Assembly (NCBI GenBank): GCA_000314955.1
Contig: BAEM01000033.1
Span: 62,001 to 126,000 of the forward strand
Length of the DNA stretch: 64,000 nucleotides
Origin: Paraglaciecola chathamensis S18K6
GTDB taxonomy: Bacteria > Pseudomonadota > Gammaproteobacteria > Enterobacterales > Alteromonadaceae
Reading direction: 5' to 3'
In this document: positions 52,236 to 61,872 of the stretch, piece after piece
How positions within the stretch are numbered: position 1 is the first letter of the stretch
Layout: every line of letters begins with the position of its first letter
Position numbers and translations under genes: made by a program
Notes under the pieces: model-generated
The model's database searches: none
Told to the model about the DNA's origin: nothing
Seen by the model: the letters and a program-made list of their open reading frames with translations, nothing else

Positions 52236-54908
52236 TTATGCGTAAAGCGGGTTAATTTTGTTTTGGTCAATACCGAACTCAGCAATGGCATCTACCAGCA
52301 CTTTTTTGTCGATGTCACCAGCAGTAACCAACTCACGAAGGGCTGCAATAACCACAAATTTTGCGTCTACTTCGAAATGATGACGCAAGTTCGCACGGCT
52401 ATCAGAGCGGCCAAAACCGTCTGTACCCAACACTTTGTATTGACCAGGAACAAATGCGCGCACTTGGTCTACATAACTCTTCATGTAATCTGTTGCTGCA
52501 ATGGTTGGGCCGTCAAAACCGTCATTCAATACCTTAGTGATGTAAGGAATGCGCTGATCTTGCTCAGGGTTCAACAAGTTAAAGTGCTCACAGTCAATAC
52601 CATCACGGCCTAGTTCGTTGAACGAGGTCACACTGTATACTTCTGAAGCAACAGAGAATTTGTCATGTAATATCTTAGCGGCTTCACGTACTTGCTCTAA
52701 GATTGTGCCTGAACCAAGTAACTTCACTTTAGTCTTGTTGTTGGCATTACCTTGATGCTCAAGCTTGTAGATACCTTTAACGATACCTTCGGTAACGTTA
52801 TCTGGCATAGCTGGTTGAACATAGTTTTCATTCATTACGGTTAGGTAGTAGAAGACGTTTTCTTGTTCTTCAAACATACGACGCATACCGTCTTGCACAA
52901 TCACTGCAATTTCATAACCATAAGTGGGGTCATAAGAGATACAGTTAGGGATTAAGCCTGCTTGGATATGGCTGTGACCATCTTGGTGTTGTAAGCCTTC
53001 ACCATTCAAGGTCGTTCTGCCGGCTGTACCGCCAACTAAGAAACCACGTGTCTGGCTATCGCCCGCTGCCCATGCCATGTCACCAACACGTTGGAAACCG
53101 AACATAGAGTAGTAGATGTAAACTGGGATCATGGGTAAGTCGTTTGTCGAGTATGATGTACCGGCAGCAACCCAAGAAGCCATTGCGCCTAGCTCATTAA
53201 TACCTTCTTGAAGTACTTGCCCTTTTTCATCTTCACGATAATACGCGACTTGGTCTTTATCCTGAGGAACGTATTTTTGGCCGCCGTTCGAGTAAATACC
53301 TACTTGACGGAACAAGCCTTCCATACCAAAGGTACGGGCCTCATCTGGAATGATAGGAACAACGCGAGAACCGACTTTTTTGTCTTTAAGCATCACGGTC
53401 AATACGCGAACAAATGCCATAGTGGTCGAAATTTCACGATCACCTGAGCCTTTGGTTATCGACTCAAACGCTTTAATGGGTGGCGCGGGTAAGTCTTCAG
53501 AGCTTTTCGCAAGACGAACCGGCATGTAACCATGAAGCGAGTCACGACGTGCGCGCATGTACTTCATTTCTTCGCTGTCTTCAGGGAATTTGTAGTAAGG
53601 CAGGTTTGCTACGTCTTCATCAGCAACAGGGATATTGAAACGGTCGCGATATTCGCGAACAGATTCAACGTCCATTTTCTTAACGTTGTGAGCGATGTTT
53701 TTACCTTCGCCAGCTGCACCCATGCCATAACCTTTAACGGTTTTCGCTAGGATAACCTGAGGACGACCCTTGGTTTCAGTAGCACGCTTATAAGCTGCGT
53801 AAACTTTAACTGGATCGTGACCCCCACGGTTCAGACGCCAAATGTCGTCGTCTGACATGTTTGACACCATGTCTTTTAGTTCAGGGTATTTACCAAAGAA
53901 GTTTTCGCGAGTGTAAGCACCGCCTTTCGCTTTGTAGTTTTGGTATTCGCCATCTACCGTTTCGTTCATCAAATCAAGTAATTTACCTGATGAGTCACGC
54001 GCTAAGAGTGGATCCCAGTAGCGTCCCCAAATAACCTTCAATACTTCCCAGCCTGCGCCGCGGAACGTACCTTCCAGCTCTTGGATTATTTTGCCATTAC
54101 CACGTACCGGACCATCCAAACGCTGAAGGTTACAGTTGATGACAAACGTAAGGTTGTCTAGGCCTTCACGAGACGCAAGACCAATTGCTCCCAAGCTTTC
54201 TGGCTCATCTACTTCACCGTCACCCATAAAGCACCATACGCGTTGCTCTGAACAGTCTTTAAGACCGCGGCTGGTAAGATACTTAAGGAAGCGTGCTAGA
54301 TAAATCGCCTGCATCGGGCCCAAGCCCATAGATACAGTTGGGAACTGCCAGAAATCAGGCATTAATTTCGGATGCGGATAAGACGATACGCCTTGCCCAT
54401 CGACTTCTTGACGGAAACCATCAAGTTGGTCTTCGCTTAAACGCCCTTCAATGAACGCACGTGAATATATGCCTGGTGAAACGTGACCTTGTACGAACAA
54501 GTAGTCACCACCATCTTTTTCGTTAGGTGCACGGAAGAAGTGGTTGAAGCCAACATCGTACAGCATGGCTGAAGAGGCAAAACTTGAAATATGGCCGCCT
54601 AACTCTAAATCTTTCTTAGAGCCGCGAAGCACCATCATCATCGCATTCCAACGAATGGCATTGCGGATTTTAGCTTCAATGGTTTGATCGCCAGGCATGG
54701 TAGGTTCTTGACCTGCTGGGATCGTATTGATATATGCTGTGGTCGCATCATAGGGCAAGTGAGCACCACTGCGACGGGCTTTTTCGATTAAGCTTTCTAG
54801 CAAATAGTGCGCACGGTCAATGCCTTCCTCTTCTAGTACTGCGTCAAGGGCATCTAACCATTCTTGCGTTTCTTGTGGATCCACATCCGGATGCATCATA
54901 TCAGCCAT
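52236..54908 (-). CDS. aceE: Pyruvate dehydrogenase E1 component, homodimeric type
   Basis: The 890-residue thiamine-diphosphate enzyme decarboxylates pyruvate and reductively acetylates AceF. It has GHISSFASSAMLYDVGFNHF near the N-terminus, the ThDP motif GDGEVDEPESLG followed by NCNLQRLDGPVRGNGK, and a C-terminal VLGTDGFGRSDSR. Length is near E. coli AceE (887). GGAG lies upstream of the start. It is the first structural gene after pdhR, 108 bp from it. Confidence 0.97.
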   Translation of the reverse strand: MADMMHPDVDPQETQEWLDALDAVLEEEGIDRAHYLLESLIEKARRSGAHLPYDATTAYINTIPAGQEPTMPGDQTIEAKIRNAIRWNAMMMVLRGSKKDLELGGHISSFASSAMLYDVGFNHFFRAPNEKDGGDYLFVQGHVSPGIYSRAFIEGRLSEDQLDGFRQEVDGQGVSSYPHPKLMPDFWQFPTVSMGLGPMQAIYLARFLKYLTSRGLKDCSEQRVWCFMGDGEVDEPESLGAIGLASREGLDNLTFVINCNLQRLDGPVRGNGKIIQELEGTFRGAGWEVLKVIWGRYWDPLLARDSSGKLLDLMNETVDGEYQNYKAKGGAYTRENFFGKYPELKDMVSNMSDDDIWRLNRGGHDPVKVYAAYKRATETKGRPQVILAKTVKGYGMGAAGEGKNIAHNVKKMDVESVREYRDRFNIPVADEDVANLPYYKFPEDSEEMKYMRARRDSLHGYMPVRLAKSSEDLPAPPIKAFESITKGSGDREISTTMAFVRVLTVMLKDKKVGSRVVPIIPDEARTFGMEGLFRQVGIYSNGGQKYVPQDKDQVAYYREDEKGQVLQEGINELGAMASWVAAGTSYSTNDLPMIPVYIYYSMFGFQRVGDMAWAAGDSQTRGFLVGGTAGRTTLNGEGLQHQDGHSHIQAGLIPNCISYDPTYGYEIAVIVQDGMRRMFEEQENVFYYLTVMNENYVQPAMPDNVTEGIVKGIYKLEHQGNANNKTKVKLLGSGTILEQVREAAKILHDKFSVASEVYSVTSFNELGRDGIDCEHFNLLNPEQDQRIPYITKVLNDGFDGPTIAATDYMKSYVDQVRAFVPGQYKVLGTDGFGRSDSRANLRHHFEVDAKFVVIAALRELVTAGDIDKKVLVDAIAEFGIDQNKINPLYA

Positions 54909-55016
54909 GGTGCTCTCCTATATTAAAAGTTGTTTATTAAATTTATTTTTGACTTCAGTGTGGCGATTTTCGCGTTAATTGAAGACAAAAAGCGATTCAT
55001 TGTTTACTTAAAACGA

Positions 55017-55772
55017 TTACTCTTTTACTTCTATTCTGCGTAACGCTCTTTGCATACGCATGTCTTGACGGTTAATGTCTAACAAAGTTTTTTCAATGTA
55101 TCCAAGGTGTTCGTTACTTGCCTCACGCGCCAATTCAGGATCGCGCTTAATGATGGCTTGCACGATGTTTTTGCGCTGAGAGTTAATCATCAGTTGAGCT
55201 TCAGGGTAAGCGGATAAAAAAACCAAGTTCCGATAAATATTATCTTTCAATAGCGCTTCGAAGCTGCGCATAACATGTAACAACACCACGTTATGTGCTG
55301 CGACAGCCATCGTAAGATAAAATTCAACCAGTGCTTCAGCTTCTCTATTGTGATCGCTTTGCTGGGTTGCGCTAGGTAAGTTTTCTAGTGCATCTTGCAG
55401 CGCATCGTAATCACTTTGCTGTCCTCGTAGCGCAGCATAATAAGCAGCCATTCCTTCGAGGGCGTGACGAAATTCCAATAAATCAAATTGCGTTTCAGGA
55501 CGAGTGGTTAACAGGGCCATTAACGGGTCAGTGATCAAGGTGTTCATCCGGCGTTTTACAAACGTACCACCGCCTTGCTTTCGTTCAACTAATCCTTTGG
55601 CTTCCAATTTTTGTATGGCTTCTCGAACGGAAGGGCGTGACACAGCGAACTTGAGTGCAAGTTCACGTTCCGACGGCATTTTTTGTCCAGAAAGAAAAGT
55701 GCCGTCGATCAACATGGATTCTATTTGTTCCATTATTTCGTCAGACAATTTTTTTGTACGAACATGCTGCAT
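55017..55772 (-). CDS. pdhR: GntR-family pyruvate-sensing repressor
   Basis: The winged helix (about residues 10-70) contains ELALKFAVSRPSVREAIQKLEAKG and ERKQGGGTFV, as in the FadR subfamily. The FCD effector domain (about 90-230) follows. PdhR represses aceEF-lpd and is released by pyruvate. A consensus operator lies 62-78 nt upstream of its start. The gene precedes aceE directly, as in E. coli. Length 251 (E. coli 254). Confidence 0.93.
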   Translation of the reverse strand: MQHVRTKKLSDEIMEQIESMLIDGTFLSGQKMPSERELALKFAVSRPSVREAIQKLEAKGLVERKQGGGTFVKRRMNTLITDPLMALLTTRPETQFDLLEFRHALEGMAAYYAALRGQQSDYDALQDALENLPSATQQSDHNREAEALVEFYLTMAVAAHNVVLLHVMRSFEALLKDNIYRNLVFLSAYPEAQLMINSQRKNIVQAIIKRDPELAREASNEHLGYIEKTLLDINRQDMRMQRALRRIEVKE

Positions 55773-55833
55773 GTCGCTTCACCGCTCCTGTCTTTTAAAC
55801 CGTACATTTAGACGCTAAATATACAAATTGGAC

Positions 55834-55850
55834 AATTGGTAAGACCAATT
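55834..55850. promoter_or_regulatory. PdhR operator
   Basis: AATTGGTAAGACCAATT is a perfect palindrome (7-3-7) and contains the E. coli PdhR consensus ATTGGTnnnACCAAT exactly. Half-site-like AATTGG (55826-55831) and CCAAT (55854-55858) flank it roughly symmetrically. It lies in the pdhR promoter region, so autoregulation of pdhR-aceEF is expected. Confidence 0.88.
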
Positions 55851-55919
55851 AACCCAATAGCTTAGAGCAGTATCGCCATTGGGTAAATGTCTAATTGCTT
55901 TAAAAGTGCTGAATAAAGT

Positions 55920-55964
55920 AAAAAAAAGCTGACGGACTACCCAAATTGCGGGAGTTTTAGCCGT
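55920..55964 (-). terminator. Possible terminator of ampD-ampE
   Basis: On the minus strand a bulged hairpin (ACGG...CCGT with ACT/AGT and CCC/GGG inner pairs) is followed by seven T residues (A at 55921-55927). It lies 24 nt past the ampE stop and upstream of the pdhR promoter. The stem is imperfect, hence low confidence. Confidence 0.4.
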
Positions 55965-55987
55965 TTTGCACTGACTGGTCTGAGTTG

Positions 55988-56800
55988 TTAGCTCAGCCAG
56001 CCACCTAAGGTTAATCCTGAAATAACAGCCATTAAGAACAAAATATTTCTTTTTGCTAATTTAACTAAGGTGCAGGGCTCTTCTGTGTAATCGCGCTCAT
56101 CTGGTTCTATTTCTTCTGCCGCTTGGGTGACATCAACAAGCAATTTTTTGGCAGAAAGATTGACTGCAAAGAAGTGTCCTAGCCAAATTGGCAGTGCTCT
56201 AGAAAAGTGCCCAACTAACAAAAAGCCAAGGGAGGTAATGCGTACTGGAAGCCAATCCAGTACGTGGATGATTTGATTGGCGTGTGGGTTTTCGTTACCG
56301 ATTTGCGATTGAACGGCCCGCGCCAATACATAAAATACAGCGCCGGCGGCACCGAATATCACAAAGAATAAAATCACAGCAGCATAATGGCGATAGTTCT
56401 GCCAGACGAGATTTTGACCGAAAGTGGCGGGGATATTCTGATTTTCACAGATTTGATCTTCGTATAAGCTACAGGCTTCAATGTCACCGCGATTAGCCGC
56501 TTGTAGATAACATTTATACGTGGCGCGAACGTTAGGGCAGCCCACGCATACCATGAGTATACCCGTGCTAAGAATGAACGCGATAATCTGCCCAACAGCA
56601 AAGGTTAGTATGCAAAATACAATAATCGCAGGAAGCGCGATGATAAGCAGCAGTAAGAGTACAGAGGTTTCCCCCGCTAATCCGTCACGTCTTTGCCAGC
56701 CTGCTAAGTATTTTGCACTGTAGAAATCCGCCTGCCAATAGCGGGATTTCGTTGTAACACGCTCCACAAACAGTACCAGCAGTAAACTGATCAAGGTCAT
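55988..56800 (-). CDS. ampE: AmpE inner-membrane protein
   Basis: The 270-residue protein has about four membrane helices and the AmpE pattern: LISLLLVLFVERVTTKSRYWQ at the start, NLVWQNYRHYAAVILFFVIFG in the middle and WLPVRITSLGFLLVGHFSRA. E. coli AmpE is described as a membrane protein linked to beta-lactamase regulation, and its biochemical role is unclear. It follows ampD by 45 nt on the same strand, upstream of pdhR as in enterobacteria. Confidence 0.9.
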   Translation of the reverse strand: MTLISLLLVLFVERVTTKSRYWQADFYSAKYLAGWQRRDGLAGETSVLLLLLIIALPAIIVFCILTFAVGQIIAFILSTGILMVCVGCPNVRATYKCYLQAANRGDIEACSLYEDQICENQNIPATFGQNLVWQNYRHYAAVILFFVIFGAAGAVFYVLARAVQSQIGNENPHANQIIHVLDWLPVRITSLGFLLVGHFSRALPIWLGHFFAVNLSAKKLLVDVTQAAEEIEPDERDYTEEPCTLVKLAKRNILFLMAVISGLTLGGWLS

Positions 56801-56845
56801 GTTTAATTCCTCTTTTTTTGTTTTAGTTATTGTTATTTTTACGTT

Positions 56846-57454
56846 TTAAAGCAAACCCAAACCTTGCCGAAAGCGTTGCCAGTCGAACGCAACCCCTGGA
56901 TCGGTTTTACGCCCAGGAGCAATATCATTATGGCCTACTATTCGCCCAAGGGTGATTTTAGGGTAAGTATGCATAAGTATTTGGCTTAATTTGAGCAAAG
57001 CAGTGTATTGCTGATTTGTGTAAGGGATGTGATCAGCCCCTTCTAATTCAACGCCTATTGCGTAGTCGTTGCATCGCTGGCGTCCTTGAAAACTAGAAAG
57101 GCCGGCGTGCCAAGCACGTTCATCAAAGGGCACGAATTGAATCAGTTCTCCATCACGTTTGATAACACAGTGTGCAGATACGCGCATTTCATGTATCACT
57201 TGAAAATACGGATGCGCCTTGGGGTCAAGTTTGCCGGCAAAAAAGTCTTCAATGTAGGGCGTATCAAATTGATTAGGCGGCAATGAAATATTGTGAATAA
57301 CCAGCAAAGAAATATCGCGGGGATCAGGGCGTTGATCTTTATGTGTGGTCGTGAGTTGGCGTACATCGAGCAGCTCGTGCTGGTTGATGGTAAATGCGTA
57401 GGGAAATTCGTTTGGCAATGGGGAAGACAACACAGCAGCCCTGTTAAATCTCAA
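56846..57454 (-). CDS. ampD: 1,6-anhydro-N-acetylmuramyl-L-alanine amidase
   Basis: AmpD recycles cytoplasmic muropeptides by removing the stem peptide. Zinc ligands are visible: His54 in LLVIHNIS, and His and Asp in IVGHNDIAPGRKTDPG (about 173-188), with the Lys of GRKTDP also conserved. The SAHCVIKRDGELIQFVPFDE and AWHAGLSSFQGR blocks fit. 202 residues, slightly longer than E. coli AmpD. No signal peptide. It is divergent from the retropepsin gene 46 nt away. Confidence 0.93.
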   Translation of the reverse strand: MRFNRAAVLSSPLPNEFPYAFTINQHELLDVRQLTTTHKDQRPDPRDISLLVIHNISLPPNQFDTPYIEDFFAGKLDPKAHPYFQVIHEMRVSAHCVIKRDGELIQFVPFDERAWHAGLSSFQGRQRCNDYAIGVELEGADHIPYTNQQYTALLKLSQILMHTYPKITLGRIVGHNDIAPGRKTDPGVAFDWQRFRQGLGLL

Positions 57455-57500
57455 TAAGGTTGGTATTATTTAACGTCACACGGTAAAAGTCGAATCGAAT

Positions 57501-58037
57501 ATGTCAAAAGATGGATCATCGCAGGCCGCTCAAGCGAGCCAAAGCCCCATGGGGAAATGGATGTTGATACTCGCCTGGGCCGCTGGACTTGGGCTATTGA
57601 CCTTATTGTTTCACAAACAACTTGCGCAGCAGTTGAACCCGAATAGCTCTCCAAAAAGCCAGATACGCGGTGAGCGTATAGAGGTACAACTGCAGCAAAA
57701 TCGCTATGGCCATTATGTCACCAGTGGTTTGATCAACGCCCAGCCTGTTGTCTTTATGCTCGATACAGGTGCTACAAATGTGTCAATTCCCAGCGCACTT
57801 GGGCCTTCACTTGGCTTAACGCCCGGCCGGCAAGCATGGGTGCAAACGGCCAATGGGCGCTTACGCGTTGCTCAAACCAGCATTGATGAGTTACAAATTG
57901 GTGGGATTGTTTTGCGAAACGTCTCTGCACATTTAAATCCAGGCATGATGGGCAATGAGATATTGCTTGGGATGAGTGCCCTGAAACAAGTAGAATTCGC
58001 TCAACGAGGTGAGCAACTGATACTGCGTAGCGAGTGA
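57501..58037 (+). CDS. Small membrane-anchored retropepsin-like aspartic protease
   Basis: The 178-residue protein belongs to the TIGR02281-like clan AA proteases. It has an N-terminal membrane anchor (about 19-40), then the retropepsin domain with FMLDTGATNVSIPSAL (DTGA), a flap region (VQTANGRLRVAQTS) and EILLGMSALKQVEF. Domain orientation predicts a periplasmic active site. No TPR part, unlike the larger homologue at 5823-7016. It is divergent from ampD and 67 nt before nadC. Confidence 0.82.
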   Translation: MSKDGSSQAAQASQSPMGKWMLILAWAAGLGLLTLLFHKQLAQQLNPNSSPKSQIRGERIEVQLQQNRYGHYVTSGLINAQPVVFMLDTGATNVSIPSALGPSLGLTPGRQAWVQTANGRLRVAQTSIDELQIGGIVLRNVSAHLNPGMMGNEILLGMSALKQVEFAQRGEQLILRSE

Positions 58038-58104
58038 TAGAACTTGCGCAGGAATTCACGCTTTCTTCATTGGTTAATATTTCATATTTATATAAAGAGT
58101 CAAT

Positions 58105-58947
58105 ATGTTACAACACGCTATTCAACAAGCCGTTAAGGCTGCATTACTCGAAGATTTAGGCGGCTCAGAGTGCATCGTCGGAGATATTACAGCGAACCTT
58201 ATTCCAGAGCCGCAGCATATTAAAGTGAATATCATCACCCGTGAAGACTGCGTTGTAGCGGGAAAAGAATGGGTAAATGCCACATTTCAACAACTTGATA
58301 AAGGCATTAAAATTGACTGGAAAGTAGAGGATGCACAGCACGTTAAAGCCGACACTGTTTTATGTGAAATCAGTGGTAATGCGCGGATGATTTTAACGGG
58401 AGAACGTACCGCGCTCAATTTCTTACAAACCCTCAGTGGTACAGCAACCGTTGTGGCGGATTACGTGAAGGCCCTCGGCGACAGTGAAACCAAATTATTA
58501 GATACACGCAAAACTTTGCCAGGTATGCGCTTAGCACAAAAGTACGCTGTTACCTGCGGTGGCGGTAAAAATCACCGTATTGGGCTGTACGATGCGTATT
58601 TGATCAAAGAAAATCATATTTTAGCGTGTGGTTCGATTGCCAACGCCATCGAAAAAGCCCGTCAAATGCATCCAGACATTCCAGTGGAAGTTGAGGTTGA
58701 AAACCTAGATGAACTCAGCCAAGCATTAGATGCCAATGCTGACATCATCATGCTAGACAATTTTACCCTAGATGATACTCGTCAAGCGGTGGTGTTAACC
58801 AAGGGTAAAAGTAAGCTAGAAGTCTCTGGCAATATCACCAAGGAGCGCATTGCTGAATTGGCGCAAGTGGGAGTAGATTATATTTCCAGTGGTGCGCTCA
58901 CCAAACATGTGCAGGCCATTGATTTGTCCTTGCGCGTGGTAGGGTAA
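58105..58947 (+). CDS. nadC: Quinolinate phosphoribosyltransferase
   Basis: NadC converts quinolinate and PRPP to nicotinate mononucleotide in NAD synthesis. Visible signatures: ALLEDLGGSECIVGDIT at the N-terminus, the substrate-binding LLDTRKTLPGMRLAQKYAV with the neighbouring GGGKNHRIGLYDAYLIKENH, and the barrel elements VEVEVENLDEL and IIMLDNF, plus EVSGNIT and VDYISSGALTKH at the end. 280 residues, as expected. The position next to ampD/retropepsin and pilin genes is conserved. Confidence 0.95.
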   Translation: MLQHAIQQAVKAALLEDLGGSECIVGDITANLIPEPQHIKVNIITREDCVVAGKEWVNATFQQLDKGIKIDWKVEDAQHVKADTVLCEISGNARMILTGERTALNFLQTLSGTATVVADYVKALGDSETKLLDTRKTLPGMRLAQKYAVTCGGGKNHRIGLYDAYLIKENHILACGSIANAIEKARQMHPDIPVEVEVENLDELSQALDANADIIMLDNFTLDDTRQAVVLTKGKSKLEVSGNITKERIAELAQVGVDYISSGALTKHVQAIDLSLRVVG

Positions 58948-59152
58948 TTTTTGTTATCCACTGTGATGATTATCAAATGAGCCAGCTCAAATAGTTAAGT
59001 TACTAATTTCATACACCTAGGTATAGCCCTGCATACTTGTCAGATGGTCGGAGCGTTCTATACTAATTTTGAAATTACAACACGCCTTGTTACAAATTGG
59101 TGACTAAGGCCAACTTAACGACATATGCACCGAACGAGTGCAGGAGAGCTTC

Positions 59153-59599
59153 ATGAACACAATTGATATGAATACAGTAGCGACAAAAAAACAAGGTGGT
59201 TTTACTTTAATTGAATTAATGATTGTGGTCGCCATTATCGGTATTTTGGCCATGATTGCTTTACCTGCGTATCAAACCTACACAGCAAAAGCGGGTTTCA
59301 GTGAAGTGGTATCAGCAGCAGGCCCAGCTAAAACAGCGGTGGAGATTTGTGTGCAAACCGGTATCCCGGCGAACTGTGACGATATTGCAGATCAAGCCGG
59401 TTGGGCGTCAGGTGATTTAGTCAATTCAGTCGCTATCACTGGAACCGAAGCCGCTGGTTATGTTGTGACAGTAACACCTAACGCTAATGTACAGTCGGGC
59501 GTGACCGCAGCTGAAACTTACGTGCTTACTGGTACCGTTGCAGCAGGCTCTGTTAATTGGGCGACATCAGGCGGCTGTACTGCTGCTAACTTATGTTAA
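59153..59599 (+). CDS. pilA: Type IV major pilin-like protein
   Basis: The ATG at 59153 has AGGAG about seven bases upstream. The 148-residue product has a short leader ending TKKQGG, a prepilin peptidase site [19 protein letters not shown] with the key Glu5, then a ~130-residue globular part with four cysteines ([10 protein letters not shown] and a C-terminal CTAANLC), enough for two disulfides. It is closed by a strong terminator. The genes that follow are pilC and pilD; pilB is absent. Confidence 0.9.
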   Translation: MNTIDMNTVATKKQGGFTLIELMIVVAIIGILAMIALPAYQTYTAKAGFSEVVSAAGPAKTAVEICVQTGIPANCDDIADQAGWASGDLVNSVAITGTEAAGYVVTVTPNANVQSGVTAAETYVLTGTVAAGSVNWATSGGCTAANLC

Positions 59600-59622
59600 T
59601 CCGCTAGTGTAATGATTTTTTC

Positions 59623-59646
59623 GCCCAGCCTTTCGCTGGGCTTTTT
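59623..59646 (+). terminator. Rho-independent terminator of pilA
   Basis: Stem GCCCAGC (59623-59629) / GCTGGGC (59635-59641), loop CTTTC, five T residues following. It is 23 nt past pilA and 19 nt before pilC. This would make pilin mRNA more abundant than the pilC mRNA. Confidence 0.88.
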
Positions 59647-59664
59647 CATTTAAGAGAGTGCCCT

Positions 59665-60870
59665 ATGCCTAAAGCCACCACTACCTTTGCTTGGAGCGGA
59701 GCGAACCGTAAAGGTCAAACTGTAAAAGGGGAGATCAGTGCGGTATCGGTTTTAGAGGCAAAAAACCTACTGCGCCGACAAGGCGTTTCAGCCAAGAAAG
59801 TGAAAAAGCTGGCAAAGCCTTTCTTCGGTGGGCAAAAAATCAAGCCAGTGGACATCAGTATTATTTCTCGTCAGATTGCCACTATGCTAAGCGCCGGTGT
59901 GACCTTGATTCAAACCATAGACATGATTGCGACCGGTCATAACAACCCCAATATGCGTAAAATGCTTGGTGAAATTGGGGGCGAAGTGAAAGCCGGTAAT
60001 CCCTTTTCAACCGCGCTGCGTAAACACCCAGACCAATTTGACGATTTATACTGTGATTTGGTCTCCACAGGGGAGCAATCCGGTGCGCTAGAAACCATTT
60101 ATGACCGCATCGCCACCTACAAAGAAAAAGCAGAAGCGCTAAAGTCGAAAATTAAAAAAGCCATGTTCTATCCTGTGGCGGTAATAGTGGTGGCTTTTAT
60201 CGTAACCACTATCTTGCTCATATTTGTGGTGCCGCAGTTTGAAGAGATTTTTAGTAGTTTTGGTGCCGAGTTGCCGGCCTTCACCCAATTTGTTTTAGCC
60301 ATATCTCGTTTTCTGCAAGATTACGGATTATTTGTCGCTGCAGGTTTAGTGGTGGCTGGGATTTTGTTTAGCAAAACCTATAAAAAATCAAAACGTCTGC
60401 GAGACAGCCTTGACAGCAAAATGCTAAAAATCCCCGTGATTGGCGAAATCCTTAAAAAAGCATCAGTGGCCCGTTTTAGTCGTACCTTAGCGACGACATT
60501 TGCTGCGGGCGTGCCGTTAATAGGGGCGTTAGATTCTGCTGCAGGCGCCTCGGGAAATGCGGTTTTCCGGGACGCTATTTTGTTTGTTAAAAAAGAGGTG
60601 GCCGGTGGTACACAAATGAATACTGCTATGCGCGCCACAGCAGTGTTTCCCGATATGGTGACCCAAATGGTGGCTATCGGTGAAGAAGCCGGGGCTGTTG
60701 ATGATATGCTGAGCAAAATTGCCACCATTTACGAAGCAGAAGTTGATGATATGGTAGATGGTCTCACTAGCTTACTTGAACCTATGATAATGGCGGTGTT
60801 AGGCGTGGTCATTGGCGGTTTAATTGTCGCTATGTATCTCCCTATTTTTGAAATGGGCAATGTAGTTTAA
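59665..60870 (+). CDS. pilC: Type IV pilus inner-membrane platform protein PilC
   Basis: The 401-residue protein shows the two-copy GspF/PilC domain (about 70-195 and 270-395) with SRQIATMLSAGVTLIQTI at the start of the first copy and SRTLATTFAAGVPLIGAL at the second. Three membrane helices are present (about 170-193, 217-237, 370-395). PilC recruits the assembly ATPases and pilins at the inner membrane. The usual neighbour pilB is missing from the pilA-pilC gap (65 bp). pilD follows after 105 nt. Confidence 0.92.
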   Translation: MPKATTTFAWSGANRKGQTVKGEISAVSVLEAKNLLRRQGVSAKKVKKLAKPFFGGQKIKPVDISIISRQIATMLSAGVTLIQTIDMIATGHNNPNMRKMLGEIGGEVKAGNPFSTALRKHPDQFDDLYCDLVSTGEQSGALETIYDRIATYKEKAEALKSKIKKAMFYPVAVIVVAFIVTTILLIFVVPQFEEIFSSFGAELPAFTQFVLAISRFLQDYGLFVAAGLVVAGILFSKTYKKSKRLRDSLDSKMLKIPVIGEILKKASVARFSRTLATTFAAGVPLIGALDSAAGASGNAVFRDAILFVKKEVAGGTQMNTAMRATAVFPDMVTQMVAIGEEAGAVDDMLSKIATIYEAEVDDMVDGLTSLLEPMIMAVLGVVIGGLIVAMYLPIFEMGNVV

Positions 60871-60975
60871 GGTTAAAAAGCCAGCAACGGTTACGCAAAG
60901 TATCCTAAGGCCTAGTTTCGTATGACCTTTTCTGGCAAGCTAGCCCACATTAATCGCCTTTAAAAGCTTTGTGTA

Positions 60976-61872
60976 ATGGATGCTATTTTTCAGCTGATGG
61001 CTGACTCACCGCTATTTTTTCTCAGTTTTGTGTTCATCGTCAGCTTGATGGTAGGCAGCTTTTTGAACGTCGTGATCTATCGGTTACCGGTTATGATGGA
61101 GCGAAGCTGGAAAGCGGACTTTCAAGCGCATTTTGAAACAGATGTATCCACTCTAGGCTCGAATACTGACTCGACGGAGTCAACCCCCTTCAATCTGATT
61201 AAACCTGATTCTACATGTCCTAAATGTCAGCATAAAATTCGCGCCTGGGAAAATATCCCTGTGATAAGTTGGCTGCTGCTCAGAGGAAAGTGCAGTCAAT
61301 GTAAAAATGCTATTTCTATTCGTTACCCGCTTATCGAGTTAGGTACAGCACTTTGCTCAGTATGGATTGCGTGGCACTTTGGCTATTCATGGTCAGCGTT
61401 AGCGGGTGTTGTAATGACCTGGATCTTAGTGGCGCTGATTTTTATCGATATTGATACCATGCTTTTACCGGATCAACTCACCTTACCGCTACTGTGGATG
61501 GGGTTACTATTTAGCATAGTAAACCCAGCCGTAAGCAGTGCCGATTCGATCATTGGAGCAACCGTTGGGTACTTGAGCCTTTGGTCTGTGTACTGGGCCT
61601 TTAAGCTGCTTACGGGTAAGGAGGGCATGGGTTACGGTGACTTTAAGTTACTTGCCGCGCTGGGTGCGTGGATGGGGTGGCAGTATTTAGCCATTGTCGT
61701 TTTGATGTCCTCTTTGGTTGGGGCAGTGATCGGCATAAGTGTTTTGAGTTTTCAGGGCAAAGATAAAGGACAGGCGATCCCGTTTGGTCCTTATTTAGCG
61801 ATTGCCGGTTGGTTGACCCTGCTTTACGGGGATTGGATTTCAACTAAATATTGGCAGTGGGTAGGTTTATGA
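60976..61872 (+). CDS. pilD: Prepilin peptidase/N-methyltransferase
   Basis: PilD cleaves pilin leaders and methylates the new N-terminus. It has the zinc module CPKCQHK ... CSQCKN (about 78-115, two CxxC pairs), the first catalytic Asp in FIDIDTMLLPDQLT, and the second in GMGYGDFKLLAALGAWMG. Eight or so membrane segments. 298 residues, close to the family. Its stop overlaps the coaE start (ATGA). Confidence 0.95.
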   Translation: MDAIFQLMADSPLFFLSFVFIVSLMVGSFLNVVIYRLPVMMERSWKADFQAHFETDVSTLGSNTDSTESTPFNLIKPDSTCPKCQHKIRAWENIPVISWLLLRGKCSQCKNAISIRYPLIELGTALCSVWIAWHFGYSWSALAGVVMTWILVALIFIDIDTMLLPDQLTLPLLWMGLLFSIVNPAVSSADSIIGATVGYLSLWSVYWAFKLLTGKEGMGYGDFKLLAALGAWMGWQYLAIVVLMSSLVGAVIGISVLSFQGKDKGQAIPFGPYLAIAGWLTLLYGDWISTKYWQWVGL

